Counted from the stretch's first letter, positions 21,009-35,700 are shown. The stretch: DNA of 64,000 bases from Chlorophyllum brunneum (GCA_963576785.1 OY756145.1:248001-312000); one strand, 5' to 3'. Translations and numbers: made by a program. Notes: a model not told the origin generated them from the letters alone.

Positions 21009-24000
21009 ATGACTGCGTCTGCGGACTCAGGTTCGTGAATTCATCTCTATGAGCACGAGGACATGTCTGAGACCGGTATAAGAGGGTCACCCCTCGAGTG
21101 TAGGTTTTCCAGTCTCCGAGTCATCCTCGCGGACGGCAGTCCAACCTGCACCTCAAATGCGACCATTTCGACGAATATCACTGCCCAGCTTTCCGTCTGT
21201 TCTTCATCGCAATTCCATTGTGAGCGTATCATCCTTTGATTCGCTCCCTGAAGACGAAGAGACCCGTCCTGGAATGGCCATATCGGTCAGCAATCCTGCA
21301 AATATTCGTCTTGCGAAACCTACGTCTGCGAACCTAGGGAGGAGCAGACCTTTACACGTAGAATCGCCCAAGCGGCGATCAACCAAACGCAGTAGTAGTA
21401 CAAAACCTGGGAATGATGCGAAGGCGTTGCAACGGAAACAAGTCGTTGATGAATTTTACACGACTGAAAAGAGTTATGTCGATGGTTTGGAATTGATATA
21501 TTCAGTGAGTGTAGATATTCCTGAGAAGGCTCCTGTTCTCATATCCCTCGCAGAATTTCCTTACACCTATCGTTACTTCTCTCGAGACCTCCAAACCTTT
21601 GTTAGATCGTGCATCTCTCACCAGCTTGTTCTCGAATTTCATTGATATATGGAATCTTCATCGTTCATTCTTTTCTGCGCTCACAAACCATCTGGGGCAC
21701 TCCCCTACGCATACTCCTCCACTATCTCCCCTTTTACTCTCGCATTTCCCTTATTTGTCTCTTTATAACCCTTTCATCACAGCCTTTCCTTCGATGATCT
21801 CTACCTTGACAGACATGACCACACCTCCATCCCCACATCGCCCTAACACGCGTTACAACCAGGCATTCGCAACCTTTGTTTCTACACAAGAGCTCGATCC
21901 TCGTTGCAGAAAGCTGAAACTACGGGACTGGTTATTGACGATCGTTCAGCGGTGCCCGCGATACCTGCTCCTTCTCAAAGATTTGATCAAATGCACGGAT
22001 GATGACGATCCAGAATATGCCAAGTTGAGTTCGGTTCTTGGCCTTGTCAATAAAAGTGAGCCGCTCACACACTCACGGAATTTCTCTATTCTGACAATTT
22101 TGCAAGTCACATCAACTTTAGACACCTCCCTTCAAACTCATGCACAGATTCTATCTCTCGTCGCCCTCCAACGATCGACAACAGGTCTCCCAATTCAACT
22201 CATTGAACCCGGTCGTGCGCTTTTGAAACGTGGTTCTCTTCTGCAAGTTGAGCGCAGCTCCTCGCCGCGTGAACGTGAATTCCTCCTGTTTTCCGATTGT
22301 CTCATCTGGCTCTCCAGTGAAGAGACAGAGCGTGCGTGGAACCTCGGCTGGAGTGTTAGCACGATCGGCGATTCCAGCATCTCCAGCTCCCAGACTACGA
22401 TAGGAGCCAAGCCAGGACGACGGGAGAGTGGGAGTGAAGGGGAGATTCATATCTCAAATTCCGTCGACAGCGTTGAGGTTTCCCCGACATCTCCAAAGAG
22501 GCAGTCGATTGTCGTGCCTCCCGTGAGGAAATTCACACATCCGCCACCACCAGTACCGAGGAGGCTTGCGAGCACAGGGGAAGAGAGATGGATTTTTAAA
22601 GGGCGGGCCTTATTGGTTGATGTAGAGGTTATTGTGATTCCGTCCAGAGAAGCTGGAGATGAACGGAAATTTGAGGTCCTAAGTCCTGAAGGAAGCTTCG
22701 TACTCTACGCCGGTACATTTTCGTTGATTTACGGTACTCCAATTCGCTAAAATCCTAGTAGGTTCCCAAGACGAACGAGGAGATTGGGTGTCTGAAATCA
22801 GACAGGCAAAGGTTCAACGTCTCGCCTCACTCAACATGACCAACCCTAATTCCACTCTTACTTCCTCGTCATCAACGAATCATGTACGTCGCTCCTTACA
22901 AGCTCTGCCCTTTCCCCCCTCGGATGAACGCATTGCCACAATGCGAGCTGTGCAGAGCGCTATCGACCTCACCGACCTCACCGACTTCAGCAGTGCGCCA
23001 GAAAACGAGAAAGACAGCCATAAAGGCAAAACCAAGGGAAAGGACGCTATACCTGCCGAACGACGTAGGAAGGTAGAACATTGGGTGCCTGCGATTTGGA
23101 TACCTGATGGAAAAACGGATTCATGTATGCGTTGTGGGAAATCTTTCAACTGGAGAAGACGGAGACATCACTGCAGGTTGTGTGGAAGATGTGTTTGCGC
23201 ATCTTGTTCTGGCAGGGTATAGTCCACTTTTACTTTTTTATCTGTTGAATCTCATTGACGGCCTACATATGTAGACCTTTTTCATCGCTGACGCCAAGGA
23301 AGTGTCTTCGAAACCTGCACGTGCATGCGAAGCCTGTTACGAGACTGTGTTCCCTCTCGTTGACCCACCACCTGGATCCGCCAATTCCTCTTCCTTCCTC
23401 TCTTCAAGTACGAGCACGAGTCAACCTAGTAATGATACCATCACGTCTCTCTCCAAGTTACCCTCATGGGTATCGATGCCATCCTTACCCACCTCATCTT
23501 CACAACCTCAAGCATTGATGTTCGACTTGGATCATTCCCCAGACCTAGACTCTGTTGGCGCAGCGAGCACGAGTCATACACACGATTTTGGTATATTAGG
23601 CACAGAAGAACGAGAATTCGAAGGAGTAAGGGGTGGACGAATTAGAATCAAACCTCCTCCACGACCAAAGAGCTATTATCAAATCCTAGAAGATTTCCAA
23701 CACCACCACCATCATCAAGACCGTCACCCTGGTCTATCAATCTCTCCTTCATCTAATATCCTCATCAATTCTGCAATTGAAGAAAACTCGGAAGCACCAA
23801 GTTCGGATGGTGGCGATGAAATATTGAACGATGATTCTCCATTAGCATCATCACCGCCATCTATGAATCATTTCTCTCAACCGCCTAGTCCATCACATAG
23901 GAGAAGAAGGGAAGATACGGCGAGAAGATCGAAAAGGTTTTCGTTGCCTGCTGTTGCGTTGCATACGGCGAATGTGACAGCGAGGACTACGAGTGTGTCG

Positions 24001-24159
24001 GGAGGTGGAAGTGGTGGAAGTGGTGGAAATGGGAGTAATAATAGTAGGAGTGGAGGAGCGAGTGGTGATGGTGGGTCCGGTGGTGAGAGTGTAAGTGGAG
24101 GTAGTGGTGCGGCGGGGAGGTTGAGGAGACTTTCCCTGGCTAGTGGTGCACGTAACTAG
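21009..24159 (+). CDS. Rho guanine-nucleotide exchange factor with DH, PH and FYVE domains
   Basis: Likely activates a Rho/Cdc42-type GTPase at membranes rich in PI3P. Six exons (21009-21030, 21104-21504, 21554-22055, 22107-22712, 22759-23216, 23275-24159) give 957 residues. The DH domain begins near residue 117 (RKQVVDEFYTTEKSYVDGLELIYS) and includes LTIVQRCPRYLLLLKDL. A PH-like region follows (LLKRGSLLQVER...REFLLFSDCLIWLS), split by a Ser-rich insertion of about 80 residues before RWIFKGRALLVDVEV. The FYVE zinc finger is at about 617-690, with CMRC, the basic RRRRHHCRLCGRCVC core and CEAC. The tail is disordered and ends in a Gly/Ser-rich run. The first exon is inferred from in-frame coding-like sequence upstream of ATG 21157; starting at 21157 would shorten it by 25 residues. 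It converges on RSA4 with about 300 bases between. Confidence 0.85.
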
Positions 24160-24456
24160 GACTGCTCATAGCGTATGTGCTTTGATGGGAAGGGGAGGTG
24201 TTGGTATCCGAAGGCGGTAGGGGTACTAGGGTACCTTATGACTCTCCGCTGGACTTGGGATCTTGTTACGACGTTCGCATTTTGTTCACGGTTCGAGCCT
24301 TCGTCTGTTTGATACTTGTATATTGATGCTGCGTATACGATCGTTCTGTATTGTACCTGTATACCAGAACATGATAGATAAATTTATGCCGTCATCCACC
24401 CGGCTCAATTGACAATATGATAATTTTGTATGGACATAACGGAATGGAAGGAGTCA

Positions 24457-26414
24457 CTAGTGCTTCCATCTACAAAATGTATACAATCAGATAAGAATGA
24501 CATGGGAGATGGAATGTAAACATACATTTTCACAACCTTATCCTTTCCACCGCTCACCACCTTATCCGCAACGAAATCCACGCAATAGACCTCATCCGTA
24601 TGACCCGGAAGGTCCATCTTGATTTTATACGTTTTCAGATCCCAGATCTAGCACGTTCGTCAGATCGAACCTGGCGCAATAATCAGAAAGCCGACTCACT
24701 TTGAGCGTGCTGTCTTTACTAGCGCTAATCAACAGCCTACTATCAGCGCTCCATGCCAGTCGATACACAGCACCGACATGTCCACGCAATGTGGCAACGA
24801 ATTTGCCTGTTCGGCCTTCCCATAATCTAACACTGTTATCCCACGAAGCACTTGCAGCCCATCGTCCATCTGGAGAAAAAGCGACATGACAGACTTGACG
24901 TTGATGGCCCGTGAGACGAGTTACTGGTTTTGTGGGATTTGGTGAAGGTGATTTTGCGCTAGATGGGGAAGATGATGGGAATGGAGACCAGAGGAAAATA
25001 GTATGGTCGTCTGAGCCTGAAATAAGGATTTCTGGAGTTGTTTTGAGGATGTTGTCGTAACGCGCTTTCGCGAGTTTTTGGGCTGTAGGGCGTCGGTATA
25101 TGAGAAAAACGTGGGGATATTAGGAAGGAATGATAAACCTTCTTCGTCCGACGTGGGCTTTTTGTTCATATGGTCGAAAGGACCTGTGCGGAGGACGAAA
25201 TCGGTGTTGAGAGCGAGGGTTGTAACCCAGTGGGCGTGATCCTTCAGCGTGTACAACGGCCGACCCTGTAGATACTTAGTGGTTGGATAAGGTGTAGCAA
25301 CACTAGAAAAACTAACCTTTTCCGCATCCCAGATTCGTACAGTGCGATCGCTACTAGCAGTGTACAAAACCCCACAAGGACCTTCAGCTCCACCCCATTT
25401 AACAACGTTTACGCTAGCGGTGTGCCCTCCGAGAGTGTATTCCACCCTTCGTGTTGCAACTGACCAAATACGAACTGTACCATCTTTAGATGACGAGGCT
25501 AGTCGAGGGCCTGTGGGATTGCTGGCGTGGTGAGAATAAAGATAGTCACCCACTTAAATCAGTAATGAAACGTACATATGAATGGGCTCCCAAGCAAGTG
25601 ACGTGATCCACTTTGAATGTCCTCGGAGAATGTCGCCTATAGGTTTTCCAGTCTTTGGATCCCATAGTCGAACATGTCCATCATGACCCCCACTTGCCAA
25701 CTTTCGTTCCATTGGTTCCCATTCCACGCAGAGGACCCACCCTTTGTGACCAGAAAGGGTATGTGAAGGTGTTTCAGTATTGAGATCCCATAATCGAACG
25801 TTGGTATCTCCAGAACCGGTGGCAAGGAGCTTGCCGGTGGGTGAGAATGAAGCGCAGAGAATCGGTGATGAATGTCCTGAATAACCCTCGTTTCTTCAGT
25901 GAAACTAAACTTGAAAAGGTACAAGATAAAAATACCTGAGAGTGTGGATGAACACCTGGTTGCTGGACGAACACGGAAAACACTTTGTGGAGAACAATGA
26001 ATGACAATGATATCTTCTGGGGTAAAATGACCGGAAGGATGATTCAATACATCCGCTTCGATGGATTTGGCCACGACAATTCGAGCGGGAGAGTTCTGGC
26101 CAGTCTTCGAGTCTTCGGGTAGTGCCACATGAAAAGAAAATGGGACTGGATCTTCATCCTGGAAGTTGTGGTCAGAGAAACAAAATAGAAAGTGATACTA
26201 TACCGACCTCAGGTGCTAGTTTGTTGACAAGGAGCTCCAGTGCTTCTCTAGTCACATTAGCAGGAATATTGACCGCTGGAGCCAAGGACCTCCCGTCATC
26301 TTCAGAAACAAATTGGACAACAACATTCGGCGTAGGTACAGGTTCTTCTTTCCGTGGTTCTGGGACGCCATGATATACTTTTTGTCGTTTTGGAGGGGGA
26401 AGTAGCGTCGCCAT
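24457..26414 (-). CDS. RSA4: Ribosome assembly WD40 protein Rsa4 / Notchless (NLE1)
   Basis: Acts in the nucleus in 60S subunit maturation; in yeast its N-terminal NLE domain binds the MIDAS domain of Rea1/Mdn1 to drive removal of assembly factors. Eight exons (26414-26208, 26158-25936, 25876-25576, 25521-25317, 25265-25139, 25082-24700, 24647-24526, 24469-24457) give 526 residues, close to the yeast protein. The N-terminus MATLLPPPKRQK is followed by the NLE domain (VVVQFVSEDDG...). From about residue 110 the WD40 repeats run to the end, with repeated GH...W(D) pairs such as SGHKGWVLCVEWEP and ASWDNSVRLWEG. The last exon is 13 bases and completes the ending IWKH, as in other Rsa4 proteins. 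All phases fit. It is the clearest housekeeping gene of the window. Confidence 0.95.
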
Positions 26415-29358
26415 CTTGAAGCAGATTGAAAGCTTGAAGGAAAAATTGATAGTGGATAATGTTTGGATCTGATGGATGAACCAAACATACCCTATCTCTC
26501 CGGCCTTCCGCTTCCATCTCGGTCCAGGGCAGCCATCGGCTGTAGGCCTTCTAATGCCTCCCTTCACCAGCCTATTTGGACGTAGCTCTTACGAATGCAT
26601 CACTAGCTATAGATGATCAACGTAGGTTGGAAACCTTTTATGATGTTCCTCGCGAGTCCTCGGACGCCAACAAGCAATATCTACGCCGAATAAGATGCGA
26701 ATTCGCCCGTACCGTGGAGACTTTAATATGACCATGAGAGTCAAACCTGCGGCGCCAGTGGGAAAAGTAGTTTGAAGTACGTAAACCGTGGTCCCACCCG
26801 CGTCAATGCTAGGCCAAGAAGTGCAGCGGATCGATATGGCACCGTCAAAGAATTCTACATAAATGCCTACTCGCCACCGTCCTATGAGGTCAGCAAGGAG
26901 CAAGTCAAATATGGGACCACAACTCCAAGTGCGGGTGTCGTTATTTGGAGGCTAAGCGAGCTTCAGGTAGCACAAGTCGATGAAACACCAAGTAGGGTCC
27001 CACCACCAGAAGCCACCCCTCTGAACACGAATCCCGATACAAACAAAGTTTAGACAATAACATGAGAATTTCTGAGAATGTGGCGTAAGCCATTTACAAG
27101 AGGATTCCCAAAAGCACCCACCCTTTATTCGCAACAAAGTAATCGAAGATGTGCTTTTACATAAGGTGGAGATTGGCTCGAACAGCAGGATGAGAACGGC
27201 ATGGAGAAAGCTTTCTGACATGGGAATATAGTTAGGGCACGATGACCGGTAAGCGATGAATAATATATAATACATAATACATGATGATGCATGGTGTATG
27301 GTATGACTTCAACTTACCGCATGCCGAACAATAGAACTTATAGTGTGAATCGGCAGGCAGCCCGTCCCGTCGACTCCCAGTCTGCCTTGTGTTTTCCAAA
27401 ATGTAAATAAACTTCGTGGAATACGCAAGAAAAGCCAAGAGAGATCGCTCGCCTCCACCAAGCCCAAGGACTCCACGATCAGGAAAGTGGAGATATTTAG
27501 TCCGCGACGTCATTCAGCCTTGTCGCTGGACTGTCAAGATGTGATAAAGCTTTCCTAAACGTCATATTGTTTTGGGAATCATAACTTACCTCTCTCGAGG
27601 TAGAATTTGCAGGGTCAAGCCAGGACATTTGAAACACAGCGGCTGTCTGGAACTACAAACCCATCTATCCGGCACTGTAGAAGCCTTGCCGGCCAACATT
27701 CCCCCCCAAGTCACCGTGTCCGGAAGTGCTTGAGTTACCGCATATTAAGCGCCGGTATGCCCTGGGAATCGTACTCCCTATCCAGCTCTTCTCGTGTCAA
27801 TTTGTCACACTGATTGTTTCTCAAGGTGGTCTTCCGGGGCACAGCAGCGCCTGTCTTTGCTGTCGTACTCAACATTAGACTTGGCCCCGACTACGGAAAC
27901 TCTCTCACCGGTGCCCCCATCCTTCCACCTTCTAACCCCGATATCAGCATGTCACACCACCACTCAGAGGGCCATTTCGGACTCCTGTAACGTGTATTTT
28001 CAATGGGCTGCGGGCAATGTCGTACGGTCGTTGTACGGTATCGACGAACGTAGGTCACCATCACTGTCATTTTCAATATGATAAACCTGCAGCGTGTTCT
28101 GGTACAGGCCCGGCAATCCGGCATATTGCCTTATGGAACACGGTTATTAGAATAAGATAAAGATATTGATATTCCACTGTCAACGGAGGGAACGAACCCA
28201 TCTCACGCCGAAACAGAGGATGTCAGTGCCAATCCGATCAATTCAGCATCGAGTGACCCATTCTCACACTTGACCAATACCACTGACCACTAATGCCATT
28301 TGCACTCACACGAAGGCACACCAGGAGTACCTTGAACTCCAAAACGATACCTCGTAGGAGGCACACCCACAGATATGACATGAACATGACGTCTCGAGCG
28401 TGACATAACGAAGTCGTCGACAAGTGGTTGTCCAGCCCTTTCCAAAAGGGGTTGTTGTGTTATCAGCTTCTGACATGAGGATTGTCTGTGACATACTCCT
28501 TTAGTCATAATCTGCGTTAGAGCTACTAGAGGAATGACAACATGTGGCTGTTGTCCTTCCTTTATCGTACCACCGCTTCCCTCGGGAGGATAGCGAGTCA
28601 TTCACTCCATACTATTCTTGCTTCTCCCTCTTCAAGAGCTGCAGGTCCCACAACTTCTATTTTCTTACTGATCGCATAGAGAGAGACCCGACTTGATGCT
28701 GCTCCGATATCCTGGTTTCGCACTCTGGACTGCCTCCCAGCCTTCCACATCCCGGAAGTGCGGTAAATGGGCTCCTGTCGAATTGACTATGTCCCACCAA
28801 GTACAAGACATGGCCGAGATTCTCCCACAGAGCATATTTTGAGACCCATTGGTCCTGACTTTGGACTTTGGACTACACCCCTCAGTGAGTATCTAAGAAT
28901 ACAAGTTCTATTTTATGTAGGAGCTGGACACCCCGTAGCAGCTGCGGGAATTCCTCGGCGGGGTTAGTTTATCCCACTTATGAGAATGGTGGGCGGTTGA
29001 ACGTTGAACTTTCCTTTCCCTGAAACATAGCATACTCCAAGGCTTTAACTCAATAAGCAATTTTACTATGAGACGATGATACCTCAGCCCGATTTCTATC
29101 TTCTCTCGCAATCCAGTGGCCCCCTGAGAGATGAGCTTGATCATGCAGAAGACCTTCTACTTACACGATAGATTCAATTTTCCCACTAAGTGAAACAGTC
29201 TACGATTCTGGAATGGTGAACCTTGAGCCAAATGACTCGCCGACGTGGTGACCATCCCTCTGTTTCACTAAAGTATGTGTACAATTTCATTTTACTTTCA
29301 TTCTTCAATATTAAATGCCATAAGCACTGTGGGGAGTTGCTAGAGAACTAATCCATTC
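26415..29358. other. Intergenic region without a supported gene
   Basis: Only short, overlapping frames on both strands and no recognisable domain, splice-consistent exon set, repeat or RNA gene. CpG content is ordinary, so it is not like the transposon block at the left end. Confidence 0.45.
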
Positions 29359-29784
29359 TTGGCACAAGCAATACTACCCCACTCTCACCGTCAACTGTGC
29401 ATTGGCAGCAACATTGATGCATTGATGTTCTTCACCAGATTTGTCCTCCTAAAGTCCCATTCCCCTCTCACACTAGCGATCCAAACGCGCAGGAGGCTAA
29501 ATGTGGCGCAAGTAGCGCCGGCTCATGAGAGAATGCTGGAAATTCTCCATCACAGGCTTGGAATCGACTCCTTCCCGTCTGATCTTCACATCTTCAAAGC
29601 TCTAAACTCGGAACACCCGACGACAGTGGATAGACGGCGAAGCGAGTGCCGCAGTGATTCCCAACTTCAAGCGTTACTATCGTGTGTATACGAAGACATA
29701 CATGAAGCGCTAATTTCGTTTTTCGCAGCACTAGAAGACCTCAAGGAGAAGTTGACGAGGGTGGCTGTTATCGGATTGCGCTGA
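29359..29784 (+). CDS. Possible hypothetical protein
   Basis: An open frame of 141 residues. The second half, from about residue 50 (HERMLEILHHRLGID) to the end (ALISFFAALEDLKEKLTRVAV), looks helical and has a coding-like amino-acid mix with regular Leu, Glu and Lys; the first 45 residues look less convincing. No family is recognised and no promoter or introns could be assigned. It may be an exon of a decayed gene or chance. Confidence 0.25.
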   Translation: MAQAILPHSHRQLCIGSNIDALMFFTRFVLLKSHSPLTLAIQTRRRLNVAQVAPAHERMLEILHHRLGIDSFPSDLHIFKALNSEHPTTVDRRRSECRSDSQLQALLSCVYEDIHEALISFFAALEDLKEKLTRVAVIGLR

Positions 29785-32700
29785 TGCTGATGCTGATCTC
29801 AGTGGTCATGTTACTCCATCTCAACTTCTGGAAGAGTGGTGTGGCTCTGCGGTGATTCTCAAATGCCTACTGTGGGATGCGAGAGTACGAGAATAGGTCC
29901 TATTGAAGGGAGACCTCGACTCGGACATCATAAACGGTGGGCTCACTTGCGATTTGAAAGCCCGCCTCGCCAACGATCCGATCTAGACCACTGAGGCGGA
30001 ACGGTGGGCCGTTACGTCCGCATTCACCTTGAGCCAAGGCGGCGGCCTCATAATGTTGCACCACCCCATTGCCTACTGCTTCCGTTTCTCATAGTAGAGC
30101 TTCGTGTGTAAGCCTAGGTGCAGGGAGTACGCTAGCAACTTCAAGGCTCATTTGTATCGAAGTCGTTCCCTTCGTCGAATTCCAATAAGCTTCTGGTGTC
30201 CGAGGTTTCCACTGGCATTGACAAAGACCACTTCAGCCTTCTCCTTCTAACGAGGGAAAGAAAAACAATCTATCTAACTGGAGGTGTCCGCCCTTCTCAC
30301 AACATGCTCACCACGGAATATTACACTTTTCCCACTTCACCAGGAGGCACAGAGTTCGTGGTGGAAACTTGATCCAGTATGCACGTCCACGAAACGGTCC
30401 AGTCCGACGGCGGAGATCACGGGGCAGTCAGACCCTTCGTTATGTACCATCATTCCGATTCCCACTTGATCCCTCACTCGCCGAGTCGGACTTGGGTTGC
30501 CAAAGTCGTCGCCTTCACACGCGTGGTACATTGGTCTCGACGTACACTTTAGACGTAAATGGGATAGTTGACCACCCTGCCTTTTTGATACATTTGGAAG
30601 TCCAGCACAAAAGGATCACATCATAGAGCCACGCGTGGACCAACGAAGAAATTCACAGCTCTCTTTTGGTCTTCGGAGTTCAATTAGCTTCAGTTACGGA
30701 CCTTAGACCGACGCTTCGATCTGATTCAACACGACAGAAGGTCACCATGCGCTGATGATAGACATGCCGCATTGTTGGCCGCGCGATGCCTGACGAAATC
30801 ACTCCTCGAGGGAACTGGGATCGTCATCCCAGAGGCTCCGACGTCGGTCGAATCACGGGATTTCGTCGCCCTTTCTCATGCTTATCTCCAATGTTGCCCA
30901 CATTTACGTTCATTGCTCTCTACCTCGTCGTTACTCTGGGAATAGTTACCTTCTTCCCCACCGTAACTTGAGCTAGTACCGCATGTTTGAGCCTATTGTT
31001 ATCCTCGTAAAGTGACACGATGAGAAGATGTCTCATTGCATCTGATTTATCTCGGAGTACGGCGCGATGGAGAAGCCAGCGAGCACCTGAAGTAACGCTC
31101 AGGAAATTGACGCCACCCTAAAGGAAACCTGAAGCGGGATGCTCGAGAATCTCGGAGGGCTGGATGTCACCTCTTCTGTTTTTTTCCGTGTGTCCGATAT
31201 CGGTCCTTTGAAATAGGTATTCTACAGTGGGATCATGAAAGGTGAGCCTTCCTAGTCGACAGTGTGATAGCTATCACCATGATAAAACAAACAGAGCTGG
31301 GAAAAATGTAATTGTATGCAACTTTTATGTCGTTGGGCGATTCACGATTCAGGAGGTGGAACGCGTCAACTGGGCGACTGAGCGCTTGACCTTTGGACCG
31401 ATGAGGTCACGGAAATCCCCAACTGAATAGGCTGGGCTTAACGGAGCTTTACCGCCGGCCCGAATCAACTCGTCAAACTGATTGGCTTTCAGGGAAATTA
31501 TCGCTACCTTGGATGGGTCAAGGGTCAAAGATCTTTGAACTATCCAATCATGACCGTGAAGTCTAACAATAGCAAAGGCGGCTCGAGTAAAGAACATTAA
31601 TGAAACATCGATAGCCTGAGAGAGACGCACAAGAGAAAATGAGGCCGAGGCCCAACATGGTAGGTACCAGGCGACCTGGAGATAGCTGGGTTCTGGGCAA
31701 AATTGATGCACCTCCGCGGCCGAGGACTTAATATAGCATGTAGTATGCGTCAACTCTCTTAGCGGTGGGGATGCTTGTGCATCGGTAGTATTCGCAATTC
31801 GGTCCGATTCTCATGACCTTCAACTTAGAGAAAGGGACGCAAGCCGTGGACAGTTTGTGACAATAGGCTACAGATTGTGACTTTCAGTTTCTGATTCAGA
31901 GGAAACTCGGGGTTTGAACACACAAACAGGATCGACAACCATTAAGTCCCAAGCCATTGGTCGTTCAAAAAGCCTGATCGGCTCTCACACATTCTAATAG
32001 TTAGTGGTATTGCCCTTGATATCTTTATGTAACCGATATTTATCTTTGAGTGTCAGACCTATGGGCGACAGGCACGGGGATCATGTTCCACATGTCCCCG
32101 CTTGCACACTTGCCTCGCTCGTCTTTATTCCCTCCCACCCACTGTCACACTTTCCGCATTTGAGGATGGCCACACAGGAAGCCGAAGGGAGGCTGCGAGC
32201 GGGGTGACACGCCGCGCTCACCCTCTACCTCACAAATCTGGAATTGGCTGCCTTTCTGGTTGTCAGTTTCTATCTTCGACCCTTCCTGTGGTTGCAGAAT
32301 ATATATTACTAATCTACCATGTCAACCCGTGTTCACACCCAAAGAATACGAGCGGCGTGATCATGTTGCAACGCTTGTGAAACCCTCAAGGAGGGTTTGG
32401 CGGAGACAAATGAGGTACCGTTCCCTCGTGGTCAACGTAGGCTCTAATATCTCTCAAGCTCGTTGCTGAAACGTACGATAGCTTCCAACATGTCAACTCG
32501 TTGCTTAGCCTATCGTGGCATGATGGGGGGTCGTATTTATGGCCGGAGAAGCATTGATGCGAGAGAGGAGTAGCTATCAACCCGGATAAACCTGGAAATA
32601 GTATTTCCTGCCAGCGCATTAGTAGGATGAGCTGAGCTGAACTATGACGAATGCCAGTAGCATAGTAGCACGACGTTGAGGAGTCATGAGATGTGGTCAT

Positions 32701-35700
32701 ATGCTCCTGAGCTTCCTGCTGAGCAGGCTTCTTTCGTGCTCTCAACATCACTGATTGCCCTCACCTCTGGTATCAGGCTGTCAACAGGTTATGCTGAGGG
32801 TGATACAAGAGTTCTTCGGGACAGAGGTTCTTCGCTGTCTCCATTGATCCAGTTACCCCGAGGGGTAATACCCTTACCCTGGACTCCGAATCCTGTCCAG
32901 TGCTGGCACCATTAACTTCAAAAGAAGACCTTGCTCAAGCCCCTTTGAGGTCGTTTTCCCAGATATGTGAGAAGAGTGTACTGAGTCGAATACAACGCTG
33001 CTTGGTATGATAGCAAACATAGCGAGGGTGCCTTGTTATTCATGACCAGAATGAAATCCGCGAAAATTAAATCATCCATTGATATCACTAGTCACCAAAG
33101 CAACATCGAAGACTCCGATAAATCTGCCATTCGCTATTGAATTGAATTCAGATATAAATACTATCTTTATTAAAAATTGCGTTAACCTGAATGGGCACTT
33201 TGTACAATATATGCCTCGTTTGGATGTTTGAGCACACCCCGCGACCTACGGAGGCGCGTTATCAGCAGTTACCGAATGTCAGAGTAACTTGTTGAGCATC
33301 TTGTCCGCGACCACGTTTTTGATCAGGCTACAGGAGAACACTGACCCTTAGACATGCCGAGAATTGATTCCCTTGGTGGGTACTCAGACTCACCAGCCCT
33401 GGCTGTCAAGACTCCTGTGCAACGAATGATTGAACAAGTCACTTTTGTCGCATCTGTAACATCTTGGCAGTACGCCAGAGGGATAGTGCAGAACCATTTC
33501 TAAGTAGATCCATCACTCTGTGACAGAGAGCCAAATGTAACGGGGTGAGCTGTGGAAAGGTATGTACCTGTGTGTGAACCTCGCATCGAACTTTACGCCG
33601 ACGCAGTATCTCCGTGGGACCCAAGTTCGTCATAATGAGTTCATATACGCTCACTTACTCTACCCTGCGTTCTGGTGTGTTTGGTGCTGGCCCTCCAGGT
33701 TTTCTTTCTCATGACCGATCCGTTAAGCCGGTAATTCTTAGGTATTTTTGGACCACTTCTAACGAGCGCCGCTAGAGACTGAGTAAATATAGGCTTGGGT
33801 GTTCATGAGTAATTCGCCGGTTTCCGGATATTCAGTTGTGTGAGAGTATCCTACACGGTGCTGGGGCCTCTCCACAGGTGATGTGATGAAAAAAACCAAA
33901 GCCTCCGACATAAACGCTTGTACTTGCCCGGCCCCATATAACACTGCAAGAGCCTTTTGAACAACTTCAGCAGCTTGACAGGACTTCAAATATGCAGGGG
34001 TTGAGATCGGTGTCATCCTAAGGTATGTGACCGGAATTGAATAACCATCCAACTTCCCTGACCAAGAAGCGAGTCAACCCGTCTGGCTCGCTAAATCCAC
34101 CAATGGCTAAAGATTTAATAATGAGATTCAATGCCATCGCTTCGGCGCCTTGAGCGTAGAATGGATACATGACCGATTATCTGAAATAGCAACAAATCAC
34201 ACCGTTTATCGTTGTGGGGACAACACGGTGAGGCTATGCAATGAGGTCCTGGGTTGCTGTGACTATGAAATGCTCCAAGCGTAGACTGAGGAACTTGACA
34301 GCCGAGACTCCATTCCTCATGATTTCCGGGGATGGACCAAAATGTAAGGGATTGGAAATGGCAAAGTGTTTGGAGACACGCTCGCCAAATCGTGAGCAGC
34401 ACTAATATGCGAGTCACTGAATACGGCTTAGTTGAGACACCGGTATGGGCTTCTCAGCGTTGGAACCTCCGAGTAGCCCAGCGGAATGTTCACGTTTGAG
34501 CATTTCAATTGAATCGTCGCGCACTGAGAGCTCCGATTTCCCAAGTACAACCCACGATAGGTGGTTAGGATCAAAACGGCATTCAAGCACATCCGACAAC
34601 CATCTTCTTCGAGGATCCCACAATCCGTCAAGCATCAAACAATCGGCACCGTGCTTAGCGGTTTCAAGATTTTATCATGCGTAACTTGAGGGGAGGGAGG
34701 CCACTCTCTGACAAGTCCACGAGGTGGGCTTCTGGTGTTTCAATTCTAATCTGGTGACATGAGCTGTAATGGGTATGATATGTCTGTCAGTGGAGGCGAA
34801 TAACAAGGATCAGCGTGAGATTTCCCAGACCAAGGAAACTTAATTAATGGTCTGGGCGTTGGCACCGCAGTGCATCGGACGTTCTATACCCTACGTGGAT
34901 CAAGTAGCCCACACTACAACCCATTTAGTGAAACCAGAGCAACTTGCAAAGTCCCCTTCCTTTATTCTGGATTTCGGAAGAATTTTCGGATCGAAAAGGA
35001 TGATTAGCGTTAAACCCCAAATGGGTCACAATAAGGCTGTTAGTGACAAGTTTGAAATTTCTCGTGAAAGTTTGCAAGTGTTCAAAAAGGTTGGTGGGTG
35101 AGAAAAAAAAAAGAGAGAGATGATTTCAAATCGAAAAATTCCACACTTCAGACCGATTCCGAGGCGCTGGGACCGGCACTTCTCAGCGAGGTTAGGGTCT
35201 TTGGTGGGAAGGTACCATACTTGAGGGTATACCGGTGTTGGGCGCTTTTCATGGGAGTCCGCTAAATGATAAAGCTAGAACCCCTCCCTATGGCCATGAG
35301 CCCATCAAAGTTTCTATTGTTACAAATGTTCATTGCTTTTCTTTGAACAAAGGAGTGTTTTTTTTTTTCGAAATCATTCCTACCCTTCTGCTTCTTCTAT
35401 GGCTGTTACCAACAATATGTTCGCGAGGCCCAGTCTCTAAAATACCAACCAGCTGGTAACAAAAAAAAAGATGTTGGCAAAGTTTCATTGTGGAAACGTA
35501 ACGACCAATATTGGTAACCCCGCCTTCACACACCACGACAACGCCCTATATCTTATTCGCTCCCAAATTCTGGTCCGCAGGGACGATGGACAAAGTCAAT
35601 GATGCTCTCATCAACCGCACGACCCCAAAGGTTTTTCTCCCCCAAGCCATAATCCCAGGCCATGTCCCGAACCCAAGGTATCACTACCCTTCCCTCCCGG

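Noticed and set aside
31349..31753. 134-codon minus-strand frame
   Set aside because: No domain, weak composition and no splice partners.
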